The translations under genes and the position numbers were made by a program. From Luteimonas sp. JM171 (GTDB lineage: Bacteria > Pseudomonadota > Gammaproteobacteria > Xanthomonadales > Xanthomonadaceae), in contig NZ_CP017074.1 of NCBI RefSeq assembly GCF_001717465.1, positions 821,641-885,640 on the forward strand: DNA of 64,000 bases. The letters run 5' to 3'. Shown piece by piece: positions 9,008 to 18,007 of the stretch (positions within the stretch are counted from its first letter, which is position 1; each line of letters opens with the position of its first letter). The notes under the pieces were generated by a model. It saw only the letters and a list, made by a program, of their open reading frames with translations. It was not told the DNA's origin and did no database searches.

Positions 9008-9108
9008 ACGCTGCGGGCGGCATGGTGCATGCGCGGATTCTACTGCCGCTTCCCGCCGCTGGCGCGCTTCGCCTAGCCTTGGCTTCCCTGCGCCACCCCA
9101 GACCACCC

Positions 9109-9759
9109 ATGCCCGACGATCCTGCAGCTCCCGCCGCCCGCCGCCCCCTGCGCTATCTGGCGCTGGGCGATTCCTACACGATCGGCGAAGGGGTCGCGGC
9201 CGGCGGTGCCTGGCCGATGCAGCTGGCGCGGGCGCTGCGCGGCGAGGGGGTGCCGCTGCAGGACCCCGAGGTGATCGCCACCACTGGATGGACGACCGAT
9301 GAGCTGGACGCGGCGGTCAGCGCCGCGTCGCCGGCCCGGGATTTCGACCTGGCCAGCCTGCTGATAGGGGTCAACAACCAGTACCGGGGGCGGGATGTGG
9401 AGGAATACGCCCGCCAATTCCAGGCGCTGCTCGATCGCGCGATCGGGTTTGCCGGCGGCGCGCCGGGGCGCACATTCGTGCTGTCGATCCCGGACTGGGG
9501 AGTGACCCCGTTCGCGGCCCGGTCGGGACGCGACCTGGACGCGATCGCGCGCGAACTCGACGCGTTCAATGCCATCGCGGCGAAGCTGGGCGCCGGGCGC
9601 GGGGTGGCGTTCGTGGACATCACGCCCCTCAGCCGCGCCCGCGGCGCCGAGCCCTCGATGCTGGCCGGCGACGGACTGCACCCCTCCGCCGCCATGTACA
9701 CGCTTTGGATGGAGCGCGCCCTGCCGGTGGCCCGGCAGCTGCTGCAGCATGCGTCCTGA
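9109..9759 (+). CDS. SGNH/GDSL-family hydrolase
   Basis: A 216-residue SGNH hydrolase (esterase, lipase or carbohydrate-esterase class). The block I nucleophile motif is LALGDSYTIG near residue 20, block III is GVNNQYRG, and the Asp-His pair of block V is DGLHPS near the C-terminus. There is no signal peptide, so it is probably cytoplasmic. It is transcribed divergently from rsgA and followed 76 bases later by a methyltransferase gene. Substrate unknown. Confidence 0.88.
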   Translation: MPDDPAAPAARRPLRYLALGDSYTIGEGVAAGGAWPMQLARALRGEGVPLQDPEVIATTGWTTDELDAAVSAASPARDFDLASLLIGVNNQYRGRDVEEYARQFQALLDRAIGFAGGAPGRTFVLSIPDWGVTPFAARSGRDLDAIARELDAFNAIAAKLGAGRGVAFVDITPLSRARGAEPSMLAGDGLHPSAAMYTLWMERALPVARQLLQHAS

Positions 9760-9835
9760 GCCCGGCGCTGCGCCGGTTTGACGCCCGTGAAGGGCGTGTT
9801 AGCTTGTCCGGCGTCCCGCCCCGCCGAATCTCCGG

Positions 9836-10576
9836 ATGCCCCCTGCCCGCGCCGCCCGCCTGCCTGACGTTGGCGCCTTCTCGGCGCTGCAGCCGCTGGA
9901 TCGCGCGCGCAGCAAGGCCATCGCCCGGGCGTTTGCGCCGAGGCGATTGCTCGGCAACCGCCACGACTTCTTCTACACCCTGATCAAGCTGCGCAGCGAT
10001 CCGCTGTATCCGGGCGTGCTGGCTGCGCTGCGCGGGACCCGCGCGCCGGTGCTGGACCTGGGCTGCGGGCTGGGGCTGCTGGCCCACGCGTTGCGCCAGG
10101 ACGGCCAGGAGCAGTGCTACCGCGGCGTGGACATCGACGCCGCCAAGATCGCGCGCGGCGCACGCGTGGCCGCGGATTGCGGGCTGCGCGACGTGCGGCT
10201 GGAGGTGATGGACGTTGGCGTGGAGACGCCCGACCACTCCGGCAGCGTCACCATCCTGGACGTGCTGCAGTTCCTCTCGCCGCAGGAACAGGACGCGCTG
10301 CTGGTGAAGGTGGCCGGGATGATCGCACCGCGCGGGCGGCTGGTGATCCGTACCGGCCTGCAGGATGAAACCGGGCGCAGCCGCACCAGCCGGGTCAGCG
10401 ACCACTTCGCCAACCTGGTGGGCTGGATGCAGGAACGCCCGCGCAGCTATCCCACCGCCGCCGGCCTGCGCGGGACCCTGGAAGGCGCCGGCCTGCAGGT
10501 TTCGCTGGCGCCGCTGTACGGCAACACGCCGTTCAACAACTGGCTGCTGGTGGCCACGCCCGACCTGCCCGCCTGA
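9836..10576 (+). CDS. Class I SAM-dependent methyltransferase
   Basis: A 246-residue protein with the SAM-binding motif I VLDLGCGLGLLAHAL (about residue 72), an acidic motif II (YRGVDIDAAKI) and a motif IV-like segment (SVTILDVLQFLS). The fold is that of small-molecule methyltransferases. It ends four bases before the convergent polysaccharide deacetylase. The neighbours do not reveal a substrate. Confidence 0.85.
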   Translation: MPPARAARLPDVGAFSALQPLDRARSKAIARAFAPRRLLGNRHDFFYTLIKLRSDPLYPGVLAALRGTRAPVLDLGCGLGLLAHALRQDGQEQCYRGVDIDAAKIARGARVAADCGLRDVRLEVMDVGVETPDHSGSVTILDVLQFLSPQEQDALLVKVAGMIAPRGRLVIRTGLQDETGRSRTSRVSDHFANLVGWMQERPRSYPTAAGLRGTLEGAGLQVSLAPLYGNTPFNNWLLVATPDLPA

Positions 10577-10580
10577 GCGG

Positions 10581-11360
10581 TCACTCCGCGGGCAGCACGG
10601 TGGAATAGCCGCGCGCCTGGAGCCGCTCCAGCACCGCCCCGACCATCTCCACGCTGCGCCCGTGCGGCGCGCCTTCGTGCATGAGGATGACGGTGCCGGG
10701 GACGAGGTCGCGATCGATGTCGGCGGCGCAGCGCGCCGGGTCGCTGCGCACGGCGTCGAAGCCGCGCGCGCTCCACGCCACCCGCGCCAGGCCATGGCGC
10801 TTGAGCGGCGCGGCGACGAAGGGGTTGGTCATGCCCACCACGGAGCGGAACCAGCGCGGCGACCGGCCCGTGAGCCCGGCCAGGGTCCGCTGGGCCTCGC
10901 CCACCTCGCGCGCCATGCGCCGCGGACCCAGCGCCCAGAACCACGCCTGCGGATGGCTGTGGCTGTGGTTGCCGATGCCGTGGCCGCGCCGGTCGATCTC
11001 GGCCACCAGCTCCGGCCGCGCCGCCGCACGCTCGCCAACGAGGAAGAACGTGGCCCTGGCGCGGTGGGCGTCCAGCAGGTCGAGGATCGCCAGGGTGTCA
11101 TCCGATGGGCCATCGTCGATGGTCAGCCACACCTCGCGTGCACTGGTCGGCAGGCGCGACAGCACCGGCGCGTACAGCCGCGCCCGCGGCATCAGCGCCG
11201 CGGCCACGAACGGTGCGTGGCTGAGCATCATCAGCGGCAGGCCGATGCGCCAGCCCCACGTCCACCAGGCCAATGCCACCAGCAGCTGCGAGGGCAGGAA
11301 CAGCGCCAGCCAGGCGTGCGGGCGGCGCGGAACGCGATGCAGTGTTCCCCCTTCGCTCAT
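10581..11360 (-). CDS. Polysaccharide deacetylase family protein (NodB homology domain)
   Basis: A 259-residue protein with one or two N-terminal membrane segments (LALFLPSQLLVALAWWTWGW and a following hydrophobic stretch), then a NodB-type deacetylase domain. The metal-binding motif TIDDGPSDD (about residues 80-88) and the HSHSH motif are intact, as is the late LMHEG motif that supplies a catalytic His. Such enzymes remove N- or O-acetyl groups from peptidoglycan, chitin-like chains or exopolysaccharide. The start at 11360 places the membrane anchor at the N-terminus; the frame stays open far upstream but only across the antisense glutaredoxin gene. It is divergent from that gene with a 57-base gap. 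Confidence 0.9.
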   Translation of the reverse strand: MSEGGTLHRVPRRPHAWLALFLPSQLLVALAWWTWGWRIGLPLMMLSHAPFVAAALMPRARLYAPVLSRLPTSAREVWLTIDDGPSDDTLAILDLLDAHRARATFFLVGERAAARPELVAEIDRRGHGIGNHSHSHPQAWFWALGPRRMAREVGEAQRTLAGLTGRSPRWFRSVVGMTNPFVAAPLKRHGLARVAWSARGFDAVRSDPARCAADIDRDLVPGTVILMHEGAPHGRSVEMVGAVLERLQARGYSTVLPAE

Positions 11361-11417
11361 GCGCGGATGATGCCACGGGCGTACCATGGGCGGTCCCCCG
11401 CCCGGAGTATTTGCATC

Positions 11418-12359
11418 ATGAGCCTGGATCCCGCCGTTCGCGCCCGAATCGACAGCCTGCTGGGCGATAACCGCGTCGTCTTGTTCATGAAGGGCCAGCC
11501 GCAGATGCCCCAGTGCGGGTTCTCGGCCAAGGCAGCCGGCGTGCTCAACGGGCTGGGCGTCGAATACGCCCACGTGGACGTGCTCTCCGATCCCGAGATC
11601 CGCGAGGGCATCAAGGTCTACGGCAACTGGCCGACCATCCCGCAGCTGTACATCGGCGGCGAGCTGGTGGGCGGGAGCGACATCATCGAGGAGATGGCCA
11701 ACAGCGGCGAGCTCAACGAGGCGCTGGGCCTGCCCCCGCCCGACCGCACCCCGCCCGCCAACGTCACCGTGACCGAGGCCGCGGCCGAAATGCTGCGCAA
11801 CGCGCTGGCCGAATCCGGCCCGGGCAATGCGCTGGCCCTGTCGATCGACGCCAACTTCCGCCCCAATTTCCAGATCGCCAGGTCCAGCCCGAACGCGATC
11901 GCGGTGGAGACCGCGGGGCTGCGCATCCAGTTTGACCCGGCCAGCGCGCGCCGCGCCGACAACATCACCATCGACTGGGTCGATGACATGCGCGGCAAGG
12001 GGCTGGCCATCGACAACCCCAACGCGCCCAAGCCCGGCCCGCAGGTGCCGCAGCTGTCGGCGGCCGAGGCCGACGCGCGCGTGCGCGCCGGCAAGCTCAC
12101 CCTGGTGGATGTGCGCCGCGCCCCCGAGCGCGCCCACGCCTCGGTCAACGTGCCGCACGAGACGCTAGAGGGCGACGGCCGCGCTCGCCTGGAAGCCCTG
12201 CCCAAGGACACGCCGCTGGCCTTCATGTGCCACACCGGGGTGAGCAGCCGCCAGGCGGCCGCGCACTTCATCGCCCTGGGCTTCACCGAGGTCTACAACG
12301 TGGAAGGCGGCATCGAGGCCTGGGCCACCACGGTCGATACCTCGATCGCGCGCTACTGA
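11418..12359 (+). CDS. grxD: Monothiol glutaredoxin (Grx4) - A-type-carrier-like - rhodanese fusion
   Basis: A 313-residue three-part protein. Residues 1-105 are a monothiol glutaredoxin with the CGFS active site at C33-S36 and the WPTIPQLYIGGE segment that binds glutathione and Fe-S clusters. Residues about 112-205 resemble an IscA/ErpA A-type Fe-S carrier (FDPASARRADNITIDWVDDM, then IDNPNAP) but carry none of its cysteines. Residues about 215-313 are a rhodanese domain with active-site Cys271 in MCHTGVSSRQ. A role in Fe-S cluster trafficking with sulfur transfer is inferred. I believe Xanthomonadaceae commonly carry such long Grx4 proteins, so the fusion is probably native rather than an artefact. 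Ordinary Grx4 is about 110 residues. Confidence 0.92.
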   Translation: MSLDPAVRARIDSLLGDNRVVLFMKGQPQMPQCGFSAKAAGVLNGLGVEYAHVDVLSDPEIREGIKVYGNWPTIPQLYIGGELVGGSDIIEEMANSGELNEALGLPPPDRTPPANVTVTEAAAEMLRNALAESGPGNALALSIDANFRPNFQIARSSPNAIAVETAGLRIQFDPASARRADNITIDWVDDMRGKGLAIDNPNAPKPGPQVPQLSAAEADARVRAGKLTLVDVRRAPERAHASVNVPHETLEGDGRARLEALPKDTPLAFMCHTGVSSRQAAAHFIALGFTEVYNVEGGIEAWATTVDTSIARY

Positions 12360-12390
12360 CCCGCGCGGCTGGCGCCGCCGGCCGCGGCCG

Positions 12391-12927
12391 TCAGAATCCG
12401 CCGCCGGCGTCGAGCCATTCCTGTTCCGCGGGCGTGCTCACCCGGCCCAGGGCGCGGTTGCGGTGGGGGAAGCGGCCGAAGCGTTCGATCACTTCCAGGT
12501 GCCGGATGGCGTAGTCCAGCGACACCTCGTCGCCCAGGGCGCGGAACAGGTCCACCGCCCGGCGTTGGTCGGCGATGTCCTCGGAATGCTCGAACGGCAG
12601 GTACACGAACGCGCGCAGCCCGGGTTCCACCTGCGCATCCAGCCCCGCCTCCACCGCACGCCTGGCGTAGTGCAGCGCCAGCCCGTCGCTGGCGTAGGCG
12701 TGGCCGGTGCCGCGGAAGATGTTGCGCGGGATCTGGTCGAGCAGCACCAGCAGCGCCAGCGCGCCTTCGGCGTCATCCAGCCAGCCCTCGTACTCGCGGC
12801 GCGCCGCCGCCATGTGGGCCGCGTAGAAGCGTGACTCGCACTCGCGGTCAAACTCCTCGCCGCCGTTGAACCACTTCTGCATTCCCGCTTCCCGCCAGAA
12901 CGACACCATTTCGGCCGCCGTCGTCAT
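12391..12927 (-). CDS. DUF924 family protein
   Basis: A 178-residue alpha-helical (TPR-like) protein of the DUF924 family. The hallmark strings are VSFWREAG near the start, LLDQIPRNIFRGT in the middle, and FPHRNRALGR near the end. The molecular function of the family is not established to my knowledge. The ATG at 12927 has GGAGG upstream. It overlaps by ATGA with the displaced reading frame of the preceding DUF411 gene, so the two were probably once translationally coupled. Confidence 0.9.
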   Translation of the reverse strand: MTTAAEMVSFWREAGMQKWFNGGEEFDRECESRFYAAHMAAARREYEGWLDDAEGALALLVLLDQIPRNIFRGTGHAYASDGLALHYARRAVEAGLDAQVEPGLRAFVYLPFEHSEDIADQRRAVDLFRALGDEVSLDYAIRHLEVIERFGRFPHRNRALGRVSTPAEQEWLDAGGGF

Positions 12928-13030
12928 TGCCCTGCCTCCTTGATCGACCCCGCTTTTCGCGCGGGATGGTGCGCCCAGGCCGTGGTACCGCCATCCGGGG
13001 TCACCAGTTCCACCGTGAAGCCTGGCGACT
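12924..13030 (-). pseudogene. Displaced 3' tail of the DUF411 gene (other frame)
   Basis: In the -1/+2 frame relative to the upstream DUF411 reading frame, this stretch encodes [20 protein letters not shown] and a short basic tail, which fits the usual C-terminal beta-hairpin of DUF411 proteins. Its stop overlaps the DUF924 start codon as ATGA, the normal sign of an operonic gene end. It has no start of its own, so it is best read as the natural end of the upstream gene cut off by a one-base indel around 13020-13035. Confidence 0.6.
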
Positions 13031-13471
13031 GCCGTCGGGCATCTCCATTCCGGGCGAGCCCATCGGCATCCCGGGTAGCACCAGTCCAAGTGCTTGCGGC
13101 CGCTCGGCGAGCAGGCGCTTGATGTCTCCGGCGGGGACATGCCCCTCCACGAAATAGGGCCCGACCCGGGCGGTGTGGCAGGACCCCTTGCCGTACGGGA
13201 CCCCGAGCTCCGCCTTGACCGGGCCAAGATCGTCGATATCGACCGTCTCCACCACGAACCCCGCCTGGCGCATATGCTCGACCCACACGCTGCAGCAGCC
13301 GCAGGCCGGGGTTTTGTGCACGATCACCACGGGCAGGGCCACGGCCACCTGGCCGGATGGCGAAAGGGCGACCGCGGTTTGATCGTGCGCGGCCGGTGGC
13401 AGGGCGTCTACGCACGCGGCCAACGCAGCCGGCGCCAGACAGGCGGTCAATACCACAGACAAGAAACGCAT
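13001..13471 (-). CDS. DUF411 domain protein, periplasmic, apparently frameshifted at its 3' end
   Basis: As read, 156 residues. There is a signal peptide ([20 protein letters not shown]), then a CopG-like DUF411 domain with the metal-thiol motif [11 protein letters not shown], a [19 protein letters not shown] segment and [16 protein letters not shown]. Family members usually continue with a hairpin after this point, but here the frame ends in an unrelated RQASRWNW tail. The missing end is found in another frame at 12924-13030. DUF411 proteins are often linked to copper or metal handling, and a copper operon lies about 1.2 kb away. Either a sequencing indel or a real frameshift would explain it. 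Confidence 0.8.
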   Translation of the reverse strand: MRFLSVVLTACLAPAALAACVDALPPAAHDQTAVALSPSGQVAVALPVVIVHKTPACGCCSVWVEHMRQAGFVVETVDIDDLGPVKAELGVPYGKGSCHTARVGPYFVEGHVPAGDIKRLLAERPQALGLVLPGMPMGSPGMEMPDGSRQASRWNW

Positions 13472-13529
13472 CGGCAATCCTTCAACCGCCCGGCGGTCAG
13501 ATCTTGAAGTCATCATAAGCCACGTGTGC

Positions 13530-14554
13530 ATGGGCCGCGCCGCGCTCGGCGGCATGGGCGGGGCGCAGCCGCTGGCGGCCAGCCTGGCCGGCGCGTGCAG
13601 CCTCACCATCGAGTGCCAGCAATCACGCATCGACATGCGCATCCGGACCCGCTACGTCGACGAACAGGCCAGCGATCTCGACGATGCGCTGGAACGCATC
13701 GACAGGTACACCCGCGCCGGCGAAGCGAAATCGATCGCGCTGCTCGGCAATGCGGCTGAGATCCTGCCGCAAATCGTCGCACGCGGCGTCCGCCCGGATG
13801 CGGTCACCGACCAGACCAGTGCCCACGACCCGGTGTATGGCTACCTGCCGATCGGCTGGAGCGTCGAGCAGTGGCTCGCCGAGCAGGAGACCCGGCCCGA
13901 CAAGGTCCGCGACGCGGCCAGACAGTCGATGCGCGTGCATGTCGAGGCCATGCTCGCGTTCGCGAGGATGGGCGTGCCCACCTTCGACTACGGCAACAAC
14001 ATCCGCCAGATGGCCAAGGACGCGGGGTGCGCCGACGCATTCCAGTTCCCGGGTTTCGTACCGGCGTATGTGCGCCCGCTGTTCTGCCGCGGCATCGGTC
14101 CGTTCCGCTGGGTCGCGCTCAGTGGCGACCCCGACGATATCCACAAGACTGACGCCAAGGTCAAGGAGCTGGTCCCCGACGACGCCCACCTGCACCGCTG
14201 GCTCGACATGGCACGCGAGCGCATCGACTTCCAGGGCCTGCCGGCGCGCATCTGACCGAAGCGATGCTGGATGGCTCCGACGCGGTCAGCGACTGGCCGT
14301 TGCTCAACGCAATGCTCAACGCCGCCAGCGGTGCCACCTGGGTGAGCCTGCACCATGGCGGCGGCGTGGGCATGGGGTATTCCCAGCACTCGGGCGTCGT
14401 CATCGTCTGCGACGGCACCGAGGCAGCCGACAGGCGGATCGCCCGGACGCTGTGGAACGACCCCGGCACGGGGATCATGCGGCATGCCGATGCGGGCTAC
14501 GACACCGCCAGGGAGTGCGCCCGCGCGCAAGGACTGAAGTTGCCGATGGGATAG
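13530..14554 (+). pseudogene. hutU: Urocanate hydratase remnant (hutU), 5'-truncated with an internal deletion
   Basis: Two reading-frame pieces match urocanate hydratase, the second enzyme of histidine degradation. The first, to the stop at 14253-14255, runs from [13 protein letters not shown] through [15 protein letters not shown] to FQGLPARI. The second, in another frame from about 14256 to 14554, runs from [15 protein letters not shown] through [17 protein letters not shown] to a typical C-terminus. The usual roughly 160 N-terminal residues are absent. About 45-50 residues that normally lie between FQGLPARI and the TEAM motif are also missing, with a frame change. No other hut gene is nearby. 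The gene cannot make an active enzyme. Confidence 0.85.
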
Positions 14555-14654
14555 CGGCGCGCCCGGCCCATCGGCGCTGTCCATGCGCCGGTCATCTCCA
14601 CCCCCGCGCTGCGATATGCTTCCCATCCGGCACCCCACGCCCAACCACCACCCC

Positions 14655-15056
14655 ATGCCCAGGTATCAGACCCTGATCCGGTTGCTGCTTTGCGTGATCC
14701 TGCTGTCCAACGGCATGGGGTCGGCGGTCGCGTCGGCCTATGGGTCCTTGATGGGCCCGCACCCCGTGCATGGAGCGGAAGCCGGCGACCTCGCAGGCGG
14801 CGCCGATGCCGCGACCCACCGGGACTGTCCGCATGGCGCGCTGGACGTTGCCCCCACCCCGGCCGGTCCGCTCGCCGTGGAAATGGACTGTCTCGAGGCC
14901 TGCCTGGACATCTGCCTGCAGCACGGCCACGCATTGCTGGTGGCCTCGATTGCCGGCGCATGGCCGTCGGTGCATCACCTGCTCCTCGCCCCGCCCGCCG
15001 TGCCGCGCCCCTCGCTGGCCCCCTTCCCTCCCCTGCGACCTCCCATCGCCCGTTGA
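14655..15056 (+). CDS. copL: CopL-family metal-binding regulatory protein
   Basis: A 133-residue secreted protein with a hydrophobic N-terminus (LIRLLLCVILLSNGMGSAVA) followed by a His/Cys-bearing region (HRDCPHGALD, then DCLEACLDICLQHGHA). This matches in size, position and composition the CopL proteins that precede copA and copB in xanthomonad copper operons, where copL is required for copper-induced expression of copAB. I chose the ATG at 14655; in-frame ATGs at 14583 and 14616 are possible. It lies 102 bases before copA, directly downstream of the decayed hutU. Similarity is to a fast-evolving family, so the call rests partly on context. Confidence 0.78.
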   Translation: MPRYQTLIRLLLCVILLSNGMGSAVASAYGSLMGPHPVHGAEAGDLAGGADAATHRDCPHGALDVAPTPAGPLAVEMDCLEACLDICLQHGHALLVASIAGAWPSVHHLLLAPPAVPRPSLAPFPPLRPPIAR

Positions 15057-15158
15057 TCGTCCGGCCGCCAGGCCAACCCTCCCTATCGCGGCACCGCCGC
15101 GCACGATCCCCCGATGACCGACGTCGCGATCTTCCCGCGACCTCGCAGGAGTCAAACC

Positions 15159-16916
15159 ATGCAACACGATCCTTCCCGCCCAGCGCCGGGCTGGCGAGCG
15201 CCGCTGTCCCGCCGCCGCTTCGTCCAGGGCTTGGCCCTGGGCGGACTGGCCATGGGCACCGCAGGACTGCGGCTGCCCGCCTTTGCCACCGATGCCCGGA
15301 GCGACCCACAGGTGTTGAGCGGCACCACCTTCGACCTGTCCATTGGCGCCACGCCGGTGAACATCACCGGCCAGGTCCGCCCGGCCATCACCGTCAACGG
15401 CAGCTTGCCCGCGCCCATCCTGCGCTGGCGCCAGGGGGATACCGTGACCCTGAAGGTCGCCAACCGCCTGCGTGATGCGATGACCTCGATCCATTGGCAC
15501 GGCATCATCCTGCCGGCGAACATGGACGGCGTGCCGGGCCTGAGCTTCAACGGGATCCACCCGGGGGAGAGCTACCTCTATCGCTTTACCCTCGGCCAGT
15601 CAGGCAGCTACTGGTACCACAGCCACTCGATGTTTCAGGAGCAGGCCGGCCTGTACGGCGCGATCATTGTCGATCCCGCTGAACCGCTTCCCTACTCCTG
15701 GGATCGGGAACACGTGGTACTGCTCTCGGACTGGACCGACCTCGATCCCGGCCGGCTGTTCAGGCGCCTGAAGAAGTACTCCGAGTACGACAACTGGTAC
15801 AAGCCGACCGTGGGCGACCTCATCCGTGACGCGCAGCGTCAGGGCTGGGCTGCCACCCTGGCCGACCGCCGGGCCTGGGGCCAGATGCGCATGACCCCGA
15901 CCGACATCTCCGATGTCAACGCGCACACCTACACCTACCTGATGAACGGCGCCAACCCGGCCGCCAACTGGACCGCGCTGTTCCGCTCCGGGGAAAAGGT
16001 GCTGCTGCGCTTCATCAACGCAGGCGCGATGACCTATTTCGACGTGCGGATCCCCGGCCTCAAAATGACCGTGGTCGCAACCGATGGCCAGCCGGTGCAT
16101 CCCGTCAGCGTGGACGAATTCCGCATCGCGGCTGCAGAGACCTTCGACGTGATCGTCGAGCCTTCCGGACAGGATGCGTACACGATCTTCGCCCAGGACA
16201 TGGGTCGCACCGGCTATGCGCGCGGCACGCTCGCCGTCCGGCCCGGCCTGGAAGCGCCCATCCCGCCGGTGGATCCGCGGCCACTGCTGACCATGGACGA
16301 CATGGGTCATGGCGGGCACGGGGCACAAGCCGGGCACGATGCCCATGCGGACCACCACGGCCACCACGGCCACGCTGGTGACGGCATGCAGGCACACCCC
16401 CCCAGCGAATCGCGCAACCCACTGGTGGACATGCAGACCATGTCCCCCACCCCGCGCCTGGACGACCCCGGCATCGGCCTGCGCGACAACGGCCGTCGCG
16501 TGCTGACCTATGCCGACCTGTCGAGCATCGCCGGCGACGAGGACGGACGCCCGCCCGGCCGCGAGCTGGAATTGCACCTTACGGGGCACATGGAGAAGTT
16601 CTCCTGGTCGTTCGACGGCATCCCCTTCGCCAGCGCAGACCCCTTGCGGCTCAATTACGGCGAGCGCATGCGCATCACCCTGGTCAACGACACCATGATG
16701 ACCCACCCCATCCACCTGCATGGGGTATGGAGCGATCTGGAGGACGCCAACGGCGACTTCATGGTGCGCAAGCACACCGTGGACGTCGCACCGGGCAGCC
16801 GTCGGAGCTTTCGCGTCCGCGCCGATGCGCTCGGCCGCTGGGCCTTCCACTGCCACCTGCTGTATCACATGGAAGCCGGAATGATGCGCGAAGTCCGGAT
16901 CGAGGAGGCGTCATGA
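15159..16916 (+). CDS. copA: CopA-type periplasmic multicopper oxidase
   Basis: A 585-residue copper-resistance multicopper oxidase. A Tat signal (SRRRFVQGLALGGLA) exports it folded. The four copper-binding motifs are complete: HWHG at 112-115, WYHSHSMFQEQAGLYG, HPIHLHGVW, and HCHLLYHMEAGM with the type 1 Cys at about 565. A His/Met/Asp-rich insert (DMGHGGHGAQAGHDAHADHH region, about residues 380-410) is the usual CopA copper-storage segment. It probably oxidises Cu(I) and sequesters copper in the periplasm. An in-frame ATG at 15114 would put extra residues before the Tat motif; the 15159 start is preferred, with AGGAG upstream. It overlaps copB by ATGA. Confidence 0.95.
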   Translation: MQHDPSRPAPGWRAPLSRRRFVQGLALGGLAMGTAGLRLPAFATDARSDPQVLSGTTFDLSIGATPVNITGQVRPAITVNGSLPAPILRWRQGDTVTLKVANRLRDAMTSIHWHGIILPANMDGVPGLSFNGIHPGESYLYRFTLGQSGSYWYHSHSMFQEQAGLYGAIIVDPAEPLPYSWDREHVVLLSDWTDLDPGRLFRRLKKYSEYDNWYKPTVGDLIRDAQRQGWAATLADRRAWGQMRMTPTDISDVNAHTYTYLMNGANPAANWTALFRSGEKVLLRFINAGAMTYFDVRIPGLKMTVVATDGQPVHPVSVDEFRIAAAETFDVIVEPSGQDAYTIFAQDMGRTGYARGTLAVRPGLEAPIPPVDPRPLLTMDDMGHGGHGAQAGHDAHADHHGHHGHAGDGMQAHPPSESRNPLVDMQTMSPTPRLDDPGIGLRDNGRRVLTYADLSSIAGDEDGRPPGRELELHLTGHMEKFSWSFDGIPFASADPLRLNYGERMRITLVNDTMMTHPIHLHGVWSDLEDANGDFMVRKHTVDVAPGSRRSFRVRADALGRWAFHCHLLYHMEAGMMREVRIEEAS

Positions 16917-17977
16917 TCGGCCGTTCCCATACTCTGGTCCTCGCGATTGGCATGGCGCTGTCGATGGCGGCGCAGGCCCATCAGGCCTCCCCACGCGATG
17001 CACATGGCGCTACCGGTGCCGGCTGCACCCCCGAGCATGCCGCGATGGGCCACTGCACCGCGCCGGAAACCGGAGCACACGACCCGTCCAGCCACCCCGC
17101 CACCGCCGCCTCGCATGGCTGCACGCCCGAGCACGCGGCCATGGGTCACTGCGAGATGCAGGAGCCCGGAACCCACGACCCTGGCGAACACGACGCCGCT
17201 CCCGCCTGCTCGCCTGCGCACGCCGCGATGGGCCACTGCGTCCTGCCGGACAGCGCGCCCGCGGCGCCGTTGACGCCCGTGCCGCCGGTGACCGATGCGG
17301 ACCGGGCAGCCGCATTCCCGGACCTGCACCATCATGCGATGGAACACCCGTCGCCGATCTCCACCATGGTCTCCTTCGAACGCCTGGAAGCCTGGGACAC
17401 CGACCACGGCACCGGACAAATGTGGGAGGCCACCGCCTGGCTGGGCGGTGACATCCATCGACTGTGGTTGCGCAGCCAGGGCGAGCGCCTGGGTGGCCGC
17501 ACCGGCAGCGCGGACATTGAAGGACTGTACGGCCGCAGCGTGAGCCCCTGGTGGGACCTGATGCTCGGCGTGCGCCAGGACGTGCAACCGGATTCGCGTA
17601 CTTGGGCCGCGATTGGGATGCAGGGGCTGGCCCCGCACCTGTTCGAAGTCTCTGCCACCGTTTACGTAAGCAGTGGCGGCCAAGTCCAGGTAAAGGCCGA
17701 GGTGGAGTATGACGTCCGGTTCACCAACCGGCTGGTCCTGCAACCGGCGGTGGAAGCAACTGCATCGCTGAAAGAAGAACCGGCGGTGGGCCTCGGCAGT
17801 GGCCTCAACCAGGTGGAAGCCGGCCTGCGCCTGCGCTACGAGATCAGCCGCCGCTTCGCGCCCTATGTGGGGCTTGTCCACGAGCGCGCGTTCGGCCTTG
17901 CCGCCACCCACGCGCGCGCGACCGGCCGCCATGGCCGCGACACCCGGGTCGTGGCCGGCATCCGCATCTGGTTCTGA
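16913..17977 (+). CDS. copB: CopB-family outer-membrane copper resistance protein
   Basis: A 354-residue protein with a signal peptide (ending AAQAHQ), a metal-binding N-terminal region and a C-terminal beta-barrel of the CopB family (FERLEAWDTDHG, GGDIHRLWLRSQGER, GVRQDVQPDSRTW, and the terminal aromatic IRIWF). The N-terminal region has three near-identical copies of the motif C-T/S-P-E/A-H-A-A-M-G-H-C at about residues 38, 72 and 101, which would bind copper through Cys, Met and His. The start codon overlaps the copA stop (ATGA), with GAGGAGG as ribosome site. It acts with CopA in copper storage and efflux at the outer membrane. Confidence 0.93.
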   Translation: MIGRSHTLVLAIGMALSMAAQAHQASPRDAHGATGAGCTPEHAAMGHCTAPETGAHDPSSHPATAASHGCTPEHAAMGHCEMQEPGTHDPGEHDAAPACSPAHAAMGHCVLPDSAPAAPLTPVPPVTDADRAAAFPDLHHHAMEHPSPISTMVSFERLEAWDTDHGTGQMWEATAWLGGDIHRLWLRSQGERLGGRTGSADIEGLYGRSVSPWWDLMLGVRQDVQPDSRTWAAIGMQGLAPHLFEVSATVYVSSGGQVQVKAEVEYDVRFTNRLVLQPAVEATASLKEEPAVGLGSGLNQVEAGLRLRYEISRRFAPYVGLVHERAFGLAATHARATGRHGRDTRVVAGIRIWF

Positions 17978-18007
17978 AGCCGCGGCTTTCCAGGGAAAGA
18001 CGCAAGT

